A stretch of DNA of 64,000 nucleotides from Numida meleagris. Taxonomy: Eukaryota > Chordata > Aves > Galliformes > Numididae. The position numbers and the translations under genes are program-made. Below are positions 40,101-58,976 of this stretch, piece by piece; positions within the stretch are counted from its first letter, which is position 1; every line of letters begins with the position of its first letter. The DNA is taken from positions 20,928,022 to 20,992,021 of the forward strand of contig NC_034438.1 in the NCBI RefSeq assembly GCF_002078875.1. The letters run 5' to 3'. Under the pieces are notes generated by a model. It ran no database searches and was not told where the DNA came from. It saw only the letters and a program-made list of their open reading frames with translations.

Positions 40101-41006
40101 TAATCTAATTCTTAGTAAAACCAGATGGTTTTGCAATTTTGTAGTACTAGAATATTTTAGATTAATGTACTGCTTAAACTCAACAGAAACCTAGCTATTG
40201 TTAAGACCATTCTAAGATTTTTGGATTAGTAGCAGGATACCTGCTTAAAGTTGCTGACTACTAGCTGTACAGAAAAGCCAGTATGCAGAGTCGAAAACTT
40301 CCATGCCAATATTTTGATCTGTATACAACTTCACAACAATAAATAAATAAATCGGGCAGTGAATCTCATGTGCAAAAAAGAATACCTTAAGATAGTACTT
40401 AGAGAAATTTCATTCTTCAGAGTCATGTGTCTTCTTAAGAAGTACCCATCTACCATAATTTTGAAGCTTATTAAATCACATCACTGCCTATATTCCAGTT
40501 GCTAATTGGGCATATTGTATGACTTTAAATTAGATAGTATTTTAGACTGGCATTTAAATTCAATTGTGAAACTACCATGAAATAAATGTGCATTTCAATG
40601 AAATGAATTTAAAATAAACTAGGAAATGTTGCTAAACTTAACGTCTGTAGCATTTGGGGAATGTAATTTAAAAGATGAGTCAGTATGCACTAGCTGCACT
40701 GCTAACAGCTGTTTTACACTGACTTACACGGCAAGTGTAAGATCAATAGTCTTTAAAATATATTCATGTTCACTTACTCTAGGTCACTCTCTTGTTTGGT
40801 ATCTAACCTGCATGCTGCTATTTCAATCTGCCTTTTCTTTCTCCTCCTGTACCCCCAAACAGCCTTGGCTAGACAACAAACACAGCGTGTTTGGACGGGT
40901 GACTAAAGGAATGGAAGTAGTTCAGCGAATCTCAAATGTAAAAGTCAATCCCAAAACTGACAAACCCTATGAGGACATCAGCATCATTAATATCACAGTG
41001 AAGTAA
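24969..41006 (+). CDS. PPWD1: PPWD1, WD40-repeat cyclophilin prolyl isomerase (complete, 11 exons)
   Basis: PPWD1 is a nuclear, spliceosome-associated protein that joins an N-terminal WD40 domain to a C-terminal cyclophilin domain. Exons 24969-25101, 27099-27201, 28164-28264, 29378-29498, 33539-33986, 34536-34726, 35205-35394, 36731-36912, 39013-39094, 39684-39866 and 40863-41006 join in phase to 1878 nt, or 625 residues. The human protein is about 646, the difference lying in the variable N-terminus. WD-type repeats occupy about residues 75-300. The isomerase domain spans about 470-625 and keeps cyclophilin active-site residues: Arg514, Phe519, Met520 and Gln522 in [14 protein letters not shown], Phe572 in NGSQFF, and Trp580 in PWLDN. 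The acidic N-terminus ([18 protein letters not shown]) precedes a basic KKRR run that could be a nuclear localisation signal. The start is the ATG in tcagcATGgcg. It is divergent from CENPK and convergent with TRIM23. Confidence 0.97.
25250..26550 (-). mobile_element. CR1 LINE fragment in PPWD1 intron 1
   Basis: The plus strand starts with the reversed CR1 3' UTR (ctgccctggtttggaagg). The minus strand continues through ORF2 segments [20 protein letters not shown] and [16 protein letters not shown] to [18 protein letters not shown] and ends in an HSFTKD-like block near 26500. It lies antisense to PPWD1 only 150 nt after exon 1. Confidence 0.85.
27099..27201 (+). CDS. PPWD1: PPWD1 exon 2
   Basis: The acceptor is TTCTTCAG and the donor GTAAGT. 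It encodes [20 protein letters not shown] and then [14 protein letters not shown], which leads into the first WD repeat. Confidence 0.96.
27312..27469 (+). repeat. CR1 3'-end fragment (sense)
   Basis: It contains ggatttcaaggagcatttgg, a LINE 3' UTR run, then gggtcccttccaacttgg and the tail attctatgattctg. Confidence 0.85.
27987..28036. repeat. Compound (TCTG/TCTA)n-(TA)n-(GA)n microsatellite
   Basis: Runs of tgtctgtctatctgtctatc, then tatatatata and gagagagaga, in PPWD1 intron 2, close to exon 3. Confidence 0.85.
28164..28264 (+). CDS. PPWD1: PPWD1 exon 3 (WD repeat)
   Basis: The acceptor is TTGTAG and the donor GTGAGA. It encodes [18 protein letters not shown], a typical WD-repeat end (FW in the WD position), and then [11 protein letters not shown]. 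Confidence 0.96.
29378..29498 (+). CDS. PPWD1: PPWD1 exon 4 (WD repeat)
   Basis: The acceptor is GATAG and the donor GTAAGT. It encodes [20 protein letters not shown] and [13 protein letters not shown], the second WD-like repeat. Confidence 0.96.
30079..31063 (-). mobile_element. Young CR1 LINE, 5'-truncated (about 985 nt)
   Basis: It begins gaatcatagaatcatagagtg (reversed tail). The minus strand carries an open frame (30864-30301) for the ORF2 C-terminal region, for example [19 protein letters not shown] and [14 protein letters not shown]. It is very close to the 3' kilobase of the CR1 at 58 kb. It lies in PPWD1 intron 4, antisense to the gene. Confidence 0.93.
32488..33019 (-). mobile_element. 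Mariner (Galluhop-like) non-autonomous copy, 532 nt
   Basis: Left end GGTTGCTCTGAGAGTAATG and right end ACATTATTTTCACAGCAGTCC are imperfect inverted repeats of the mariner type. A TA dinucleotide precedes the left end. The internal part matches the 48.4-kb copy. It lies in PPWD1 intron 4. Confidence 0.75.
33539..33986 (+). CDS. PPWD1: PPWD1 exon 5 (largest, WD repeats)
   Basis: The acceptor is GTTGCAG after a long T tract and the donor is GTGAGT. Its 448 nt encode residues 153-302, including [34 protein letters not shown] and [20 protein letters not shown], which are successive WD-like blades. Confidence 0.96.
34536..34726 (+). CDS. PPWD1: PPWD1 exon 6
   Basis: The acceptor is CTGTAG and the donor GTAAGT. 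It encodes [20 protein letters not shown] to [10 protein letters not shown], the linker between WD blocks that is characteristic of PPWD1. Confidence 0.96.
35205..35394 (+). CDS. PPWD1: PPWD1 exon 7
   Basis: The acceptor is CTTCAG and the donor GTGCGT. It encodes [20 protein letters not shown] to FKKNRFYM and ends in phase 0. The donor lacks the usual A at +3 or +4 but is the only one that keeps frame. Confidence 0.94.
36731..36912 (+). CDS. PPWD1: PPWD1 exon 8 (linker and start of isomerase domain)
   Basis: The acceptor is TCTTCAG and the donor GTATGT. It encodes the charged linker [19 protein letters not shown] and then [19 protein letters not shown], which begins the cyclophilin fold. Confidence 0.96.
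39013..39094 (+). CDS. PPWD1: PPWD1 exon 9 (isomerase domain)
   Basis: The acceptor is TTTTAG and the donor GTAACC. It encodes [20 protein letters not shown] and IFHRIIK, which contains the catalytic Arg equivalent to cyclophilin A Arg55. Confidence 0.96.
39684..39866 (+). CDS. PPWD1: PPWD1 exon 10 (isomerase domain)
   Basis: The acceptor is TGTGCAG and the donor GTAAGT. It encodes [20 protein letters not shown] through [11 protein letters not shown], with the core active-site residues Phe, Met and Gln and the NGSQFF strand. Confidence 0.97.
40863..41006 (+). CDS. PPWD1: PPWD1 exon 11 (C-terminus)
   Basis: The acceptor is CCAAACAG. It encodes [20 protein letters not shown] through [12 protein letters not shown] and then TAA. 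The Trp is the cyclosporin-contact Trp of classical cyclophilins. Confidence 0.97.
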   Translation, partial: PWLDNKHSVFGRVTKGMEVVQRISNVKVNPKTDKPYEDISIINITVK

Positions 41007-41082
41007 GTCAGGAGTTGAAGGTTCCAGCTTAAACAGAAGAACGTCCCACGTTGTTGTGGGACCCAGGAAAGAACCTAGAAGG

Positions 41083-41088
41083 AATAAA
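41083..41088 (+). terminator. AATAAA polyadenylation signal for PPWD1
   Basis: This AATAAA lies 77 nt after the PPWD1 stop and is followed by a T-rich, GT-containing stretch. It implies a very short 3' UTR of about 100 nt. Confidence 0.65.
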
Positions 41089-41106
41089 AACCTTTTTGAT
41101 AATTCC

Positions 41107-44100
41107 TGGATGTAGGAAGTGCCAGGACAAAAGCAAACATCAGTTCTATTTTTCATGTACCTAAAGTGCCCTAAGCCTGTATTTCTTGGTAACTTTGTCT
41201 TCTAAAGTAAAAATATCTGCATGTTTCTTAGAAAGTCTCTTGTTTTCCTTTGTCTCTTCTGTGCAAGACTGAAGATGCAAACCCACACCATGGTTCGTCA
41301 TAGCAGCTTTAGTATAAAATCTGAATACAATCTGTACCTTTAATCTCTGACAGAGGAAGAGGTCAGAAGTAGGCTAGTAATAAGCTCTTCAACCATATGT
41401 ACATGCATCAAAAATTAGACTGTGATATGTTTTGCTAGGATGACATATATAATTTACATCATCTACCAAAGTGGTTGTTTATGTATCCATGTCCATTAGA
41501 CTAAATGAACAAGTGATCAAATCACGCAGTAACGGTGTATTAAGTCCTGCACAAGTACTGGCATTGCCAGTATGGTTTTTTTTGTGTGTGTTTTAATGTT
41601 TCCTTTCTCATTATTTTAGCCCATGCACACTGTTGCTGGCTTGATTTTTACATCAAACATCAGACAAGTATTACAGCTTTTACTAAAATATTTAATTGAA
41701 ATGGTGTTGTGAACCTGTGGCTAAATATGATCCTGAACTATGCTGGATAGTTAAGTCTACTCTAAGATACTGTAGTGTTAATTTTGACTGTTCACGTCCA
41801 CGTAAGACCACAAGACTCAGGAGCATATGACTGTGATAACTTTTTTTCAGTTCACAGAGATGCAATGTATGCTAATCAAATTCAGAGCTTTTGGAAACTG
41901 CTATCCCAGGAAAACTATGACACAGAAGAGTATATTGAGGAATCAAATGAGAATTTTGCAGTATGTAATATGTAGTGCACCTCTATTTTAAGATGACAAG
42001 ACAACTAATTTATTAAAAGAAGACTAGATCTCCAGAAGTTTTAGATAATTTTATTGAAAAAAAATATCATTTTTTTCTGGGCAACTCAGACTGCAGCAGC
42101 TCATGAATTGTTTCCTTTAAAAGAGCTCTTTCCCTTCAAAAATCATAATGTAACATCCGACAGTTCAGAAATTAAACCATCTCAGAAGAAATTCCTCAAG
42201 TACCACACAATCCACAATAATTTTGAAGACAGCATACAGTATCACCACATCATGTGATACGATAAACCACGATTTTTCCAGTTAGCCTAAGCATACTATT
42301 GTTGAGCCAAGATTCTTTAAAGAAAGCCACAACATTGTCACTGGATGTTGCATTTACTTAATTTCACAAATAAGCCAAAATCCTGCAAAATGTTAATAAC
42401 TCTTTTCAAATAATCCTCATAGTAATGCTTAAGTTCTAGTTGAGGAAATACTCCACCGCACAAGTCAGTACACTAAAACTCAAGTTCTAGAAAACTGGGG
42501 AAACAAGCTTAAATTTATAACTGAAGCAGTTTATATATAGTATTAACTTATAATACAAATAAACCTCTTAGTGCACCAGTTTGCACTGAAGAGTTCACAG
42601 ACAAATGCAATTCCTTCACAGTTACTTGAAGTCATCTTAAATAAATTCCACTAAAAAACACTTTATGGTAGTATTCCACACGTCACAAGCAAGCAATCTT
42701 TTGTGCTCAAAAAGATGTACAAGTATTTTTCCTGTGCCCTCAAATATACTCTTACCAAAAAAAAAAAAACCAAATCAAGAACACAACTCACAAACGGATC
42801 ACTTTGAACATCTTAAAGCAGTAATTTAGAACCATAGTTGAAGAGTTCAAAGGGAATGTAAGACCAGCATTTGCCCACTATAATAAAATTACACTTTCAA
42901 GTTTTTCAAAAGAACAGATGCCTTCCCTGTATTCCAGGAAAAGGTATCTACCACACTTAGCAGAACTTGTACATATTTTAAAAAGAAAGCTATGAAGGGA
43001 CAGTCAGCACTAACTAGATCTGGAACTGCTTTGCAGGCTGAGCAGACACTGAAGTCAAGAGCAGCCAGCAGCGTATTGTGCAAGAACTTACAGGCTGCGA
43101 AGGAGGAACAATTTTCAGCTCGGTGCAGGAAAAACATCCTTCAGCCCATTGTAAACTATTTCTAGATTTAGCAGGTTATCTGCAGAAAGAGTTATTACCC
43201 CTTCTCAGTACCTATACAGACACCAAAGCCCTTTTTACAAATTTCTACTATTTTAAAGCTAGTGTTCTTTCAGCTACTATTACAAGTCACTAGACCAGCT
43301 TAAACTGAAGCTACATTTGATGTCATTTACATGAGATACAAGAAATGAGAAAACTAAGAACAAGTGTGATAATGCGGAAGTAGCTACTTTAACTGCTTCC
43401 TCTTGAAGAAAAGTGCAAATATACTATATTATTTATTTATACATTCTTGGCTTTACCTAAGGTACGTAGTGGGAAAAGATCATAAAGCTGCTAATAATAT
43501 AAAGAAAGTCATAGTCATAGATCGTGAAATAAATTTTCTTTACCAGGTGAGGTTCACAAGTTAGTATGTTTTTCACTGTGGCAGAAAAACCTACCTACCT
43601 ATCTACCTACCTAGCTGCTCATTTCCACCATCTGGTTCATCCTAGTCACCTCTACTGCAGTAAGTGACGCTATCCAGTTTTGATCTATTGGCTATGTTCT
43701 TCCCAGCTCTTCTACTGACATGAAGAGAGTCACGGGCATGGTTTCTTCAGTTGGCAATGGCTGTGTACTAGAAGAGGAGGCCAGGAAATTCTTCTATGGA
43801 CACCAGTCAGAAAAAAAAATTGTTAACAGAATTGTATGTGTAGCAGAAAAGGAAGATGCCATTAAGTGATCACAACCTCTTCTAAATTTAAAAAGTGCTG
43901 CACCCGTATTTCATCAGCTTGTGAATGAGTGACCTTTGAAAATGGAGATACTGGTAACAGTTAAATGTGGAACATGGAGTAAGAATTAATCTATATACAG
44001 AAAGTTTACATCATATTTTGCCATCTGATCTTGTAAAAGTTATAACTAGCGAACAATGTTTTTTCATCATGTTATCTAATCAGTAAAGGCCACTACCTTA

Positions 44101-44998
44101 ATCTGGAGGCTTGACTTCTACATGAGTACATAGATGGATTGATATTACACCACATTGCTTCTTTAAAAACGTGTGAGTTTTGTGGTTTGTTTTTTTCTAA
44201 ACTTCTTGAGGAGCAAGATTAATCTCTGAAGGCAGATTACGTCCTCAAGCATTCACAGAACATTTTCAACTTAATATCACTGTATTCTATCCATAGATAA
44301 TTTAGCATGTGTACACTTATAAAAAAACATCAAAAAATCTCCTAGGAAACAACCAGCTAAACAATGACACCCGGCTGCATAGTACTACAACACTGTTCCC
44401 CATTCTCAATTTTCTTTGCCCAGTTATGCTCCCTTAAAGTAAGGAACAGGGAAGCTAATAAATAATGCAGGACACATTTACCATTAGCAGTGTATCTGCA
44501 CGTAATTTTCAACACAAGCTTCAGATGAACAACTTTCTTAGATTTAAGAATAGCATCATCTGTTTCTGCCTTATGGCCAGAGCTGGCTATTCTAATAGTT
44601 TGCAGTGGATTTTGGAATAGTTTCTTGGGAAAGCATTTCTGAATCACTCAAAATTTTTCTGACATCAATTAACTACTGTAACCTTGTTACAATTATTAGA
44701 TAAACTAACATATTTCTTAAGTGAAGAATTTAAAATTTTAAAAAGCTAATTCCACCAAAAAGAATTTCAAGGCACTCATATAACTAGCCCATTTCACTAC
44801 TTGTACAGATATCAAGTTTCAAAAAGACTAACTGCACAAGCTTACTGAAACAATTATCCAATCTTGCATGAAGTCTTATATTTTTCTGTAACCACCAAGT
44901 TAAAGCAAGTCCCCTCTTCAGACAGCAGACTTGGTTACAAAATCCAAAATCATGCAAACAAAACAAAATAGTAAACTACAAACTTATCTGTTCTGAAA
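41107..44998. other. Convergent interval holding the TRIM23 3' UTR (minus)
   Basis: There is no coding potential here: short open frames lack family resemblance and run through AT-rich sequence. The part nearest 44998 is the TRIM23 3' UTR. Minus-strand AATAAA candidates occur at about 42010 and 42050, so the UTR may extend nearly 3 kb and end about 1 kb from the PPWD1 poly(A) site. The extent is inferred. Confidence 0.5.
43591..43613. repeat. (CTAC)n tetranucleotide repeat, interrupted
   Basis: Two and a half CTAC units, an ATCT interruption, then CTAC units. Confidence 0.85.
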
Positions 44999-53319
<8,321 letters not shown>

Positions 53320-54144
53320 CTATTTTGAGAAAGAATTAAATGAAGGGGAGGATAGGAAGAAAATACCCAAGCAAATAACATAGAGAGAATTTTACAATCC
53401 ACAGCCAAGATTTTAATAAACATTAAAAAGGACATATAATTCCAGAGAGATACCATGACCACTCTGTGAGCTCACACTACCTTTCCACCCTCTTCGTTCT
53501 TTCCATCACAGAATTATTTACTATTTATGCAGATCTTCCCTACTTAAGAAACGCTCTTCATAAAATAATCTGTGATAGCTAACAACGAAATACCATATGA
53601 AGCACAAACTATAATGTTTATCATGAAATTTCATACGTTTTGCATAGCTATGTATGGTTAACATTTCTACTGTACTAACAGAAGCTATGAACAATTCACA
53701 CTAACCTCATACTCCCCAAATCAGAAGATGCAATACCTACTGCAGACCTCATCTCAGGAAAAAACTGAATGAAAATGAAAATATTCAGAAAGAAGGACCT
53801 ATATGCAGAACTATCTGATACAGCAAAAAAAAGGTTCCTGTCATACTCCCTACAGAAAAGCAGAAGCTCACATCTACACCTTTATCACCTCATTTTTCAG
53901 TAGTTAGGAGGAAGCAACGTGATGAAGAGTAAAAACAGAACTACATCCCAATGACTGCTGCTAAATGCTACCTCATTAGGCCACATACCGTACGAAAACC
54001 TTTGTCATTACTTTTCCAAGAAAACATCACGCATTGACTTCTTTTAACATCAGCATCATAAAAACATTTTCTCTGTTGAAAGGCAAATATGCCTCTAAGA
54101 TAAAGCACCACCTTTGAGCATTTAATCATTACTTTTTAGTCAAT

Positions 54145-54480
54145 GCAGAATCACTGAATGGTTGAGGTTGGAAAGGACCTCTGGAAGTCAGCTTCCATAG
54201 GCTGTCTAGCTCTCTCCTCAAGCAGGGACACCCACAGCAGGGTGTCCAGGCCAATATTCAGGCAGCTTTTGAAGGTCTCCAAGGAGACACAAATACACTG
54301 GGCAACTTGTGCCAGTGCTATGCCACCCACGCAGCACAGAAGTACTTCTCAATGTTCAGAGGGAACCTCCTGCATTCCTGTTTTTGCCCACAGCCTCTTG
54401 TCCTGGCACTGGACATCACTGAGAAGAGCCTGGCACTGTCCTGTCTGCATCCTCCCTTGAGGTATGACTGCTGTGGAGAC
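54145..54480 (-). repeat. CR1 3' fragment (divergent subfamily)
   Basis: The run aatcactgaatggttgaggt then tggaaaggacctctgga is a reversed CR1 3' end. It continues through the 3' UTR and stops where the sense CR1 begins. Confidence 0.75.
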
Positions 54481-55033
54481 CAGCTTCAGGAGAGGTAAGA
54501 CTACCCTGGGCAAGGGATCTGAAGCGAAAAAGGTCAGCAAAAGTACCCTGTCTGTGCTGTGGGCTGGCAGCTTGTGTGTGGACTGCAGAGCTAGCAGGGG
54601 TGGAGCTGGCACTGCCCACCCTTGACCCTTGGCTGCCAGGCTATAAATAGCCTCGGGGAGGGCAGAAGCTAGTACAGAGACCACACAGGGCAACCAAACA
54701 GTATTGCTGCCCACTGAGAACATGGATGGGAAATCAGTGTATGACCATGGCCCGCACTGCCCACACCATACTGCAGTAGCAGGTGTGGGAGGCTGGTCGA
54801 GAGGGAGCGCATGTAAGTGCTGTCCCTCTTTGCTCAGGAGACCAGCTCTCCTGTTGGCAGTCTCTGAGACCACAGGTTTAAACATGGTCTCCAAAAGACA
54901 GCGGGCTTGCCCCAGGAAGACTGCGTCAACCCAGATGGAGCATCTGCCCAGAGATATGGCTGTTCAGGTCTCTGGCTGCAGGGAGTGCCTCAGCCTGCTG
55001 CTGCCGGGGGAGGGTGGCGGGAGTTCCACCTGA

Positions 55034-55973
55034 GTGAGGTGCGAGCAGGTGGATAAGCTACTCAACCTGGTGGTGGAGCTCAAGGAAGAAGTAGAAATGT
55101 TGAGGAGCATCTGGGATTGTGAGAGGGAGACTGACTGGTGGAGTTCCTCTCTGCCATCCCTACAGGAAGGGCATGGGGCAGATGCTCGTCAAGCAGCGGG
55201 GGATCATCTACCTTCTCACAGTCAGATGGGAGCGGGTGACCTCAGAGACAGCAAGGGATAGACACAAGCCCCTGTTCAGGGCAGCAATCAGACTGCCTCT
55301 CAGCCTGTCCCACCTTCCCAGGTGCCCTTACGTAACACGTATGAGGTTCTGGAGCTGGAGGGACAGGGGGATGTGGATGTGGGTGAAGGTCCATCCACAC
55401 AGGAGAGGTTGCCCGGGGCTAGTCAGACTAGTCCTCATATTGATACAGCGTCAAACAGGAAAAAAAAGAAGGGCTGTCATCATAAGGGACTCCCTTCTGA
55501 GGGAAACAGAGGGCCCGATATGCCACTCGGACCCATCCCACAGGGAGGTGTATTGCCTGCATGGAGCCTGGGTGAGAGATGTTGCTAGGAACATCACTTG
55601 CCTGGTCAAGCCCTCTGATTATTATCCTTTACTAGTTTTCTACATTGGAAATGAAGAGGTAGGCAAAAGAAGTTCTCGGGTGATCAAAAGGAACTTTAGG
55701 GCTCTGGGAAGACTGCTGAAGGGATCAGGAGCGCAAGTAGTGTTCTCTGTCCTCTCAGTTGATGACTGGGATCTGGACAAAAGGAGGAGGATGAACATGC
55801 TGAATGAATGGCTTTGTGAATGGCATTGCACTCAGAGCTTTGGGTACTATGGCTTGGGACGTAGCCCTCAAAAAGGAGGAATGCTGATGGCGGATGGGAG
55901 GCGACTGACTAGAAGGGCCACAAATATTCTAGGGAGCAAGCTGGCTGGGCTGGTTAGCAGGGCTTTAAACTAG
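55034..55973 (+). pseudogene. CR1 ORF1 remnant (coiled coil plus esterase-like domain)
   Basis: Frame 2 carries the N-terminal part (55034-55261 to a stop, resuming with YEVLELEGQGDVDVGEG at 55340). Frame 3 carries the C-terminal SGNH/esterase-like part to ASKLAGLV-type residues and a stop at 55973. The nucleophile motif reads IRDSLL where GDSLL is expected, so Gly is replaced by Arg. A frame change is needed near 55455. Confidence 0.75.
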
Positions 55974-55978
55974 ATACA

Positions 55979-58700
55979 GTGGGGGAAGGGGTACTCGGTG
56001 ACAGAGGAGAGCGTGGGAACACTGTCATCTTGGGAGGCAGTAGGGGAAAACCCCAGACTTGTCCTGGAGGTATTAGGGAGGGCTCCTCCAAGAAGGCCAT
56101 GAGGCCAATAGCCAAGCTGCAGTGCCTCTATACCAATGCACGCAGCATGGGAAATAAACAGGAGGAGTTAGAAACCATGGCACAATTAGGAAAGTATGAG
56201 CTAACTGCTATCACAGAAACACAATGGGATGAATCTCACAATTGGAATACTCTGATTGAGGGCTACAAGCTTTTCAGAAGGGATGGACAGGGTAGGAGTG
56301 CCTTCTGTGTTAGGAAGTGGATAGATTGCGAAGAGCTTTGCCTGAGAAACAGCCACCATCAGGTTGAGAACTTGTGGGTTAAAATCAAGGATCAGTCCAG
56401 TAAAGGACATCTAGTGGTTGGGGTCTGCTATTGACCACCTGATCAGGGGGAGCCTGTTGACGAGGCCTTCTTAGCTGAAGCAAGAAGGAACACTTCTTGC
56501 TTCAGCTGCAGTAAGTGTTGTGCTCGTAGGCTCTTGTCCAATGGGGGATTTCAACAACCTGGATATCTGCTGGGATAGCAGCATGGCAGGCGGCAGACAA
56601 TCCAGGAGATTGCTGGAGTCTGCTGAAAATAACTTTCTAGTCCAGGTATTAGACGGACTGACCGAGGTGAAGCCTTACTGGACCTGGTGCTCACCAATGC
56701 AGAGGAGAGCATTAGAGGGGTTAAGACTGGAGGCAGACTGGGCTGTAGTGACCATGCCCTGGTGGAGTTTGTGATCTTGAAATACACAGGCCTGGCAAAA
56801 AGCAGAGTCAGGACCCTGAACTTCAGGAGAGCAAACTTCTAGCTGCTCAAGGAATTGCTGGATGGGATCCCCTGGGAAACTGTCCTTAAGGGCATGGGTA
56901 CAGAACAGAGCTGGCAGCTATTTAAGAACACCCTTCTGAGATCACAGCGGTTCTCCATCCTCCAGCAGAAGAAGTATAGCAGGGGAGGCAGGTGACCAAC
57001 ATGGCTGAGCAAGGACCTGCAGTTTAAACTGAGGGAAAACAGGGAAATGTACAGGAAGTGGAAGCAGGGTTGTGTAGCCTGGGAGGAATACAGGGCTGTT
57101 GTCTGCATGCGTAGAGGTTGGATCAGGAAAGCCAAGGCACAGATGGAGCTGAACTTGGCAAGGGATGTGAAAAATAACAAGAAGGGGTTCTACAGGTACA
57201 TAGGCAGGAGGAGACAGGCCAAGGAGCACACTCCCCCTCTGATAAATGAGAACGGAGAACAGGCTTCCTCAGTCATGGAAAAAGCTGAGGTGCTCAATGA
57301 GTGCTTTGCCTCAGTCTTCACTGGTGGTCAGGCTTCCCATGTCTGCCAGGACCCTGAACCTCTACGTGAGGGTGCGGGGAGCAGATTCCATCCCACTGCA
57401 ACAGTGGAACAAGTTCAAGACCTCCTCATGAAACTAAATGTATACAAGTCCATAGGGCCCGATGATATCCGTCCCAGGGTTAGGAGAGAGATGGCTGATG
57501 TGGTTGCTGACCCCCTCTCCATCATATTTGAAAAGTCACGGCTGTCGGGTAAAATCCCTCGTGACTGGAAAAAGGGAAACATTACTCCCATTTTTAAGAA
57601 AGCGAGAAAGGATGGCCCAGGGAACTACAGGCCGGTGAGCCTCACCTCCGTGCCTGGGAAGATCATGGAGCAGATCCTCCTAGAAGACATGTTAAGGCAC
57701 ATATGAGACAAAGAGGAGATCTGAGACAGCCAGCATGGCTTCACCAAGGGCAGATCCTGCCTGACCAATCTGGTGGCCTTCTATGATGCAGTGAAAGCAT
57801 TAGTAAACAAGAGAATGTCATCTACCTGGACTTCTGCAAAGCCTTTGACAGGGTCCCTCACCACATCCTTCTCTCTAAATTGGAGAGGTATGGATTTGAA
57901 GGATGGACTGTTCGGTGGGTTAAGAACTGGTTGGCTGATCGCAGACAAAGGGTTGTGATTACTGGTTCTATGTCAGGCTAGAGGCTGGTCAGAAGTGGCG
58001 TCCCTCAGGGGTTGATCTTGGGACCGGTGCTCTTCAGCATCCTCATCAATGACATAGACAGTGCATCGAGTGCACCCTCAGCAAGTTTGCAGATGACACC
58101 AAGCTGAGTGGTGTAGTCCAATACAGCAGGGGGAAGGGAAGCCATCCAGAGGGACCTGGACAGGCTGGACAAGTGGGCCCATGAGAACCTAACGAGGTTC
58201 AACAAGGCCAAGTGCAAGGTGCTGCAGTTGGGCCGGGGCAATCCTAGGTATTTATATAAACTGGGGAAAGACCTCCTGGAGAGCAGCCCTGCAGAGAAGG
58301 ACTTGGGGGTCCTGGTGGACGAGAAGCTGGACATGAGCCAGCGGTGTGCATGGGCAGCCTGGAAAGCCAACTATGTTCTGGGCTGCATTAAACGAGGAGT
58401 GGCCAGCAGGGAGAGGGAGGTGATTGTCCCCCTCTACTCAGCTCTTGTGAGGCCCCATCTGGAGTACTGTGTCCAGGCCTGGGGCCCCCAGCACAAGAAA
58501 GATGTGGAGCTCTTGGAACAGGTCCAGAGGAGGGCCACGATGATGATGAGAGGGCTGGAGCACCTCTCCTGTGAAGAAAGGTTGAGGGAACTGGGCTTGT
58601 TTAGTTTGGAGAAGAGAAGGCTCTGGGGAGACCTCACTGTGGCCTTCCAGTACTTGAAGGGAGCCTATGAACAGGACGGGGAATGACTGTTTACAAGGGT
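55979..58700 (+). pseudogene. CR1 ORF2 remnant (endonuclease plus reverse transcriptase)
   Basis: Open pieces at 55979-56434, 56520-56774, 57047-57706 and 58219-58686 lie in different frames and together cover the endonuclease, reverse transcriptase and C-terminal region in the right order. Several stops and indels separate them. Confidence 0.85.
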
Positions 58701-58976
58701 GAACAGTGATAGGACAAGGGGGAATGGTTTTAAACTAAGACAGGGGAGGTTTAGGTTAGATGTTAGAAGGAAGTTTCTCCACACAGAGGGTGGTGATGCA
58801 CTGGAACAGGTTGCCCAAGGAGGTTGTGGATGCCCCATCCCTGGAGGCATTCAAGGCCAGGCTCGATGTGGCTCTGGGCAGCCTGGTCTAGTGGTCAATG
58901 ACCCTGCACACAGCAGGGGGGTTGAAACTAGATGATCATTATGGTCCTTTTCAACCCAGGCCATTCGATGATTCTG

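Larger units (their letters stand above)
54481..58976 (+). mobile_element. Near-full-length CR1 LINE (about 4.5 kb), inactive
   Basis: Sense copy with 5' region, ORF1 and ORF2 remnants and 3' UTR ending ATTCGATGATTCTG. ORF1: a coiled-coil start CEQVDKLLNLVVELKEEVEM (from 55034), then an esterase-like region with RDSLLRETEG (about 55470-55970) in another frame. ORF2: endonuclease LQCLYTNARSMGNKQEELE (56119 on) and MGDFNNLDICWDS, reverse transcriptase [18 protein letters not shown] and [17 protein letters not shown], then QFADDTK-like sequence near 58090 and the C-terminal [19 protein letters not shown]. In-frame stops and frameshifts (for example TGA at 56432 and 57703, and the ORF1 frame change near 55455) rule out activity. 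Its position implies insertion in TRIM23 intron 1 or beside the gene. Confidence 0.93.

Noticed and set aside
43591..43613. CRISPR-like or tandem repeat array
   Set aside because: It is a simple tetranucleotide microsatellite. No spacer-repeat structure occurs anywhere, and the genome is vertebrate.
54349..54894. 181-codon minus-strand open frame
   Set aside because: It spans the junction of an antisense CR1 scrap and the 5' region of the sense CR1. It is opposite to the CR1 coding direction and has no recognisable domain.
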